Below are positions 61,443 to 64,000 of a stretch of 64,000 bases of DNA, one piece after another (within the stretch, counting starts at the first letter, position 1; every line of letters begins with the position of its first letter). Source of the DNA: Pelagimonas sp017744045 (lineage in GTDB: Bacteria; Pseudomonadota; Alphaproteobacteria; Rhodobacterales; Rhodobacteraceae). The position numbers were made by a program, and so were the translations under genes. The notes below the pieces were generated by a model. It did no database searches. It was not told the origin of the DNA and saw only the letters and a program-made list of their open reading frames with translations. Location of the stretch: the NCBI RefSeq assembly GCF_017744045.1, contig NZ_JAGHRD010000002.1; one strand, 5' to 3'.

Positions 61443-61661
61443 GGGTTTTCTCCGCTTCAAATACGTTTCGCCGTCACAGTCAGCGTTAACAGCGCCTCTT
61501 CTAACCAATCAAAACAGGGCTGACTAGCCTGCTTTTGCACGACAGAACTTGACGTGTTTTGCACATTCTGACCTTCTGACAAAAACGACTCGGCTGGCTT
61601 CGTTTCAGACAGAGCTCACCCACCCGCCTTTCGTAGCCCGCATATAGAAGGATGCAGCCAA

Positions 61662-62672
61662 ATGCTCCCGTCGCAAAATCGACCCACGCTCGACGTGCAA
61701 AACATTCCCGACAAGCCCAAGCGCTTTGTCTTTGTTTTGCTGGAAAATTTCACCATGCTCAGCTTTGCGGCAGCGGTGGATTGCCTACGTCTTGCGAACC
61801 GGATGGCCAATAAGGAACTCTATTGCTGGACGGTCGTTGCGGATGGCGGCGGAACGGTTCAGGGATCAACCGGGATTGGCATCCAAACAGATGGCGATCT
61901 GGGCGAATTGCACCGCGATGACTCGTTGATCCTGTGCGGTGGTGCCGATGTTCAGGGCGCGACGACGAAAAAACTGCTGAACTGGGTGCGCAGGGAAACC
62001 CGGAAAGGCGTGACAGCCGGAGGGTTGTGCACCGCTGCCTATACGCTGGCCAAGGCCGGTTTGCTGGACGGAAAACGGGCGACGATCCACTGGGAAAACC
62101 AGGACAGTTTTTCCGAGGAATTTGACGAGGTCGAGCTGACAAAATCGGTATTTGCCATTGATAACAATCGCCTGACCACCGCAGGCGGCACGTCGTCGAT
62201 TGACCTTTTCTTGCAGATCATCGCCTCGGACCATGGTGAGGAACTGGCCTCAGCCGTAGCTGACCAGCAGATCTACAACTCAATTCGCACCGATCAGGAC
62301 ACACAGCGTCTGTCTGTTCCCACCCGCATTGGGGTGCGCCACCCCAAGCTGAGCCAAGTCATTCAGATGATGGAATCCAATATCGAAGAGCCGGTCAGCC
62401 CGTCGATCCTGGCCAAGGATGTCGGCATGTCGACGCGCCAGCTTGAGCGATTATTTCGGCGTTATCTCAACCGATCCCCCAAACGCTATTACATGGAGTT
62501 GCGCCTGCAAAAGGCGCGCAATCTGCTGATGCAAACCGATATGAGCGTCATCAACGTCGCCCTTGCTTGCGGGTTCGCGTCGCCGTCGCATTTTTCCAAG
62601 TGCTACCGGTCGCATTACGAGACCACGCCCTATCGCGAAAGGGGCACCCATGCCTCGCGGTTATCCGTTTAA
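61662..62672 (+). CDS. GlxA-type AraC-family transcriptional regulator
   Basis: This 336-residue regulator has an N-terminal DJ-1/PfpI-like class I amidotransferase fold (about 20-195, with RFVFVLLENFTMLSFAAAVD and the AGGLCTAAYTLAKAGLL elbow) and a C-terminal AraC HTH (about 230-325, ILAKDVGMSTRQLERLFRRY followed by VALACGFASPSHFSKCYRSH). Relatives such as GbdR or CdhR control glycine-betaine or carnitine breakdown in Pseudomonas; the ligand here is unknown. It is divergent from aroG, 219 bases apart, and its stop abuts the next start. Confidence 0.92.
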   Translation: MLPSQNRPTLDVQNIPDKPKRFVFVLLENFTMLSFAAAVDCLRLANRMANKELYCWTVVADGGGTVQGSTGIGIQTDGDLGELHRDDSLILCGGADVQGATTKKLLNWVRRETRKGVTAGGLCTAAYTLAKAGLLDGKRATIHWENQDSFSEEFDEVELTKSVFAIDNNRLTTAGGTSSIDLFLQIIASDHGEELASAVADQQIYNSIRTDQDTQRLSVPTRIGVRHPKLSQVIQMMESNIEEPVSPSILAKDVGMSTRQLERLFRRYLNRSPKRYYMELRLQKARNLLMQTDMSVINVALACGFASPSHFSKCYRSHYETTPYRERGTHASRLSV

Positions 62673-63191
62673 ATGACCGACCAAGACGTGATTGAGACCA
62701 AACGTCTGCGCCTTCGTGCCGCGCAGCAAACAGACCTGATGCCCCTGCACCAGTTATTCTCCGATCCCGAAACCATGCGGTATTGGGATCAACCGGCCTA
62801 TACCGAAATCGCAAAAACCCAGGCTTTCATTGATCACTTCATGTCCAAGGATATGAACAATCGCGAGGAATATATTCTGGATTTTCAAGGCGTTTGCGTT
62901 GGAAAGGCCGGGATGTGGAAACGATATGAAATCGGCTACATCCTGCGCCGCGACCTCTGGGGGCAAGGCCTGGTCAGCGAAGCTTTAGAGGCGATTATTC
63001 CACGGGTGTTTGCGCGCTTCCCTGAAACGGATGTGCTTACAGCAGAGCTTGACCCAAGGAATGTTGGATCAAGCCGGGTGCTGGAAAAGCTGGGTTTTGT
63101 GCAAACCGGTTTTGAGGAAAAGAACTTTCTCTATGGCGAAACCGAGCTGTGTGACACCGCCTATTACACGCTGACCAGGCCCGAGGTTTAA
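62673..63191 (+). CDS. GNAT-family N-acetyltransferase (RimJ/RimL type)
   Basis: This 172-residue protein has the Acetyltransf_3 pattern: ETKRLRLRAAQQTDLMPLHQ, IGYILRRDLWGQGLVSEALE with the acetyl-CoA loop, and LDPRNVGSSRVLEKLGFVQT. The substrate may be a ribosomal protein N-terminus, an antibiotic or a small metabolite. The ATG begins on the base after the upstream stop, so translation is coupled to the AraC-type gene. Confidence 0.9.
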   Translation: MTDQDVIETKRLRLRAAQQTDLMPLHQLFSDPETMRYWDQPAYTEIAKTQAFIDHFMSKDMNNREEYILDFQGVCVGKAGMWKRYEIGYILRRDLWGQGLVSEALEAIIPRVFARFPETDVLTAELDPRNVGSSRVLEKLGFVQTGFEEKNFLYGETELCDTAYYTLTRPEV

Positions 63192-63192
63192 G

Positions 63193-63615
63193 TCAGAACA
63201 AGCTATTCAGTGTTGAAAAATCAGAATTAAAACGGAAGTTGATCGCAACAACACGATCCCCCAGATCGTGGTACAGAACATAAGCATAAACATAGGACAA
63301 TCCTGTCCAATAGGCGATCAACTCTTGCTGAAACCCGCCTTGAAGGTCACCCTTGCGGATCACAACGACATTTTCAAAATCTGTCGGGTAAATCTGTTCG
63401 ACCTGCGCAGCGAGTTGGTCCAACTGTTGTGGTGTCATCTCGTCACTGCCGCCAAAACGCAGCATGAGCGACTGGATGTCCCGCGTGACCATCATGCGGT
63501 CCATTTCATCGCGCATTTCGTCATAACTCGCAAAGACCGGGTCCTGCGCTTGGGCCTGTAGGGGCAAGGTCAGAACGATCGCCGTCAGCACCGATTGAAT
63601 GGCCGTCTTCAACAT
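63193..63615 (-). CDS. Small secreted protein of unknown function
   Basis: I do not recognise a domain. The 140-residue precursor has a signal peptide (MLKTAIQSVLTAIVLTLPLQ, cleaved near AQAQD), then a soluble region with MRDEMDRMMVTRDIQSLMLR and FENVVVIRKGDLQGGFQQEL. The tail (DRVVAINFRFNSDFSTLNSL) resembles a small sheet domain. It converges with the GNAT gene, one base between the stops. It may be periplasmic. Confidence 0.72.
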   Translation of the reverse strand: MLKTAIQSVLTAIVLTLPLQAQAQDPVFASYDEMRDEMDRMMVTRDIQSLMLRFGGSDEMTPQQLDQLAAQVEQIYPTDFENVVVIRKGDLQGGFQQELIAYWTGLSYVYAYVLYHDLGDRVVAINFRFNSDFSTLNSLF

Positions 63616-63709
63616 ATCTTAATCCACTGGTTTTCTTCAACTTGGGCAGAGTGTGACACGATCCCAAGCCAGAAGAAACCTGCAATCTAAGATTGTACCG
63701 CAAAGGGGC

Positions 63710-64000
63710 TTATTGCGCGATTTTATACAGCGCCCCTTGTCCGACGCTGAGAAACCAAATCGCTCCGTCGGGTCCTTGCCGGACATCCCGCACGCGTTCG
63801 GTTTCTGGGCCAGATATCTGCTCAACTTCCCTAAGCGGCGCGCCTTCGAGCCGGGCTATATAGTCATACTTCAGCGATCCAACGAACATGTCGCCCTTCC
63901 ATTCCGGGTTGCCACGCCCATCATGAATGGCGATACCTGATGGCGCGATGGACGGATCCCAGTAGAATTTTGGCTGCTCCAGCCCCGCTTTGGCGGTGCC
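63710..64000 (-). CDS. PQQ-dependent aldose-sugar dehydrogenase-like beta-propeller (C-terminal end only)
   Basis: The last 96 residues, minus strand, enter from the right edge and stop at 63710. They read FYWDPSIAPSGIAIHDG, then GDMFVGSLKYDYIARLEG, and end VRDVRQGPDGAIWFLSVGQG with a terminal ALYKIAQ. This is the final blade of GSDH-type soluble sugar dehydrogenases (Ca/PQQ enzymes, usually periplasmic). N-terminus, PQQ site and signal peptide are outside the window. Confidence 0.85.
   Translation of the reverse strand, partial: GTAKAGLEQPKFYWDPSIAPSGIAIHDGRGNPEWKGDMFVGSLKYDYIARLEGAPLREVEQISGPETERVRDVRQGPDGAIWFLSVGQGALYKIAQ

Noticed and set aside
1..64000. Prophage, insertion sequence or integrative element
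   Set aside because: No transposase, integrase, phage structural gene, tRNA-flanked att repeat or long terminal inverted repeat was seen.

Overview
The window reads as a chromosomal segment of an alphaproteobacterium of the Rhodobacteraceae (Roseobacter group). The grounds are moderate-to-high GC coding sequence, the gene content (class II DAHP synthase, an F1-ATPase zeta-type inhibitor, form II CO-dehydrogenase-like genes, a TRAP transporter, DctB/DctD, a PAS_5-type protein, an IalB-type protein) and the recurring intergenic element containing TTTGGGCCAAAAATATCC. I see no rRNA, tRNA, CRISPR array, insertion sequence or prophage. Two genes are cut by the window edges: a PfkB-type kinase at the left and a PQQ-type sugar dehydrogenase at the right.

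Left part (1-19 kb), mostly housekeeping. A TPR/O-GlcNAc-transferase-like protein is followed by aroQ, which overlaps a LuxR-type regulator. On the minus strand come a hypothetical gene, the rpsB-tsf operon with its own hairpins and terminator, and a complete phosphate-starvation block transcribed phoR, pstS, pstC, pstA, pstB, phoU, phoB, with a clear PHO box in front of pstS. Upstream of phoR is a trans-sulfuration PLP enzyme, then a gamma-carbonic-anhydrase-like protein, gmk and a YicC protein. A divergent PAS-domain gene ends this part.

Middle part (19.9-43 kb). A coxG-coxS-coxL-coxM cluster carries the form II CoxL signature. A HerA/DUF853 ATPase is separated from an IalB-type gene by a roughly 400-base gap that holds two candidate small RNAs sharing an inverted repeat. 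Then come a DUF808 membrane protein, a GAPDH whose NAD-discriminating Asp is Ala, a DctB/DctD pair whose DctD lacks the GAFTGA loop, and purC, purS and purQ interrupted by a secreted trypsin-like protease fused to a parallel beta-helix. An ATPase zeta subunit, an MprF-like protein, an EamA exporter and a FadL-type porin follow on the plus strand.

Right part (43-64 kb), the most accessory. A TRAP transporter, a DadA-like oxidase and a divergent LysR regulator form one catabolic module. Next is a three-gene cassette: a SARP/TPR regulator, a PAP2/haloperoxidase-fold protein with a HGHS-repeat N-terminus, and a papain-like protease overlapping it by four bases. This is the best candidate for an undescribed system. 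Converging on it is a five-gene operon (His-rich DUF2796 protein, ABC ATPase, FtsX-like permease, a secreted protein, a DUF3299 protein) resembling the Vibrio ZrgABCDE zinc system, with a Zur-like palindrome upstream. A cytosolic BisC-type molybdoenzyme, class II DAHP synthase, a GlxA-type AraC regulator with a GNAT gene and a small secreted protein complete the window.

All calls rest on reading the sequence and translated motifs. No database search was run.
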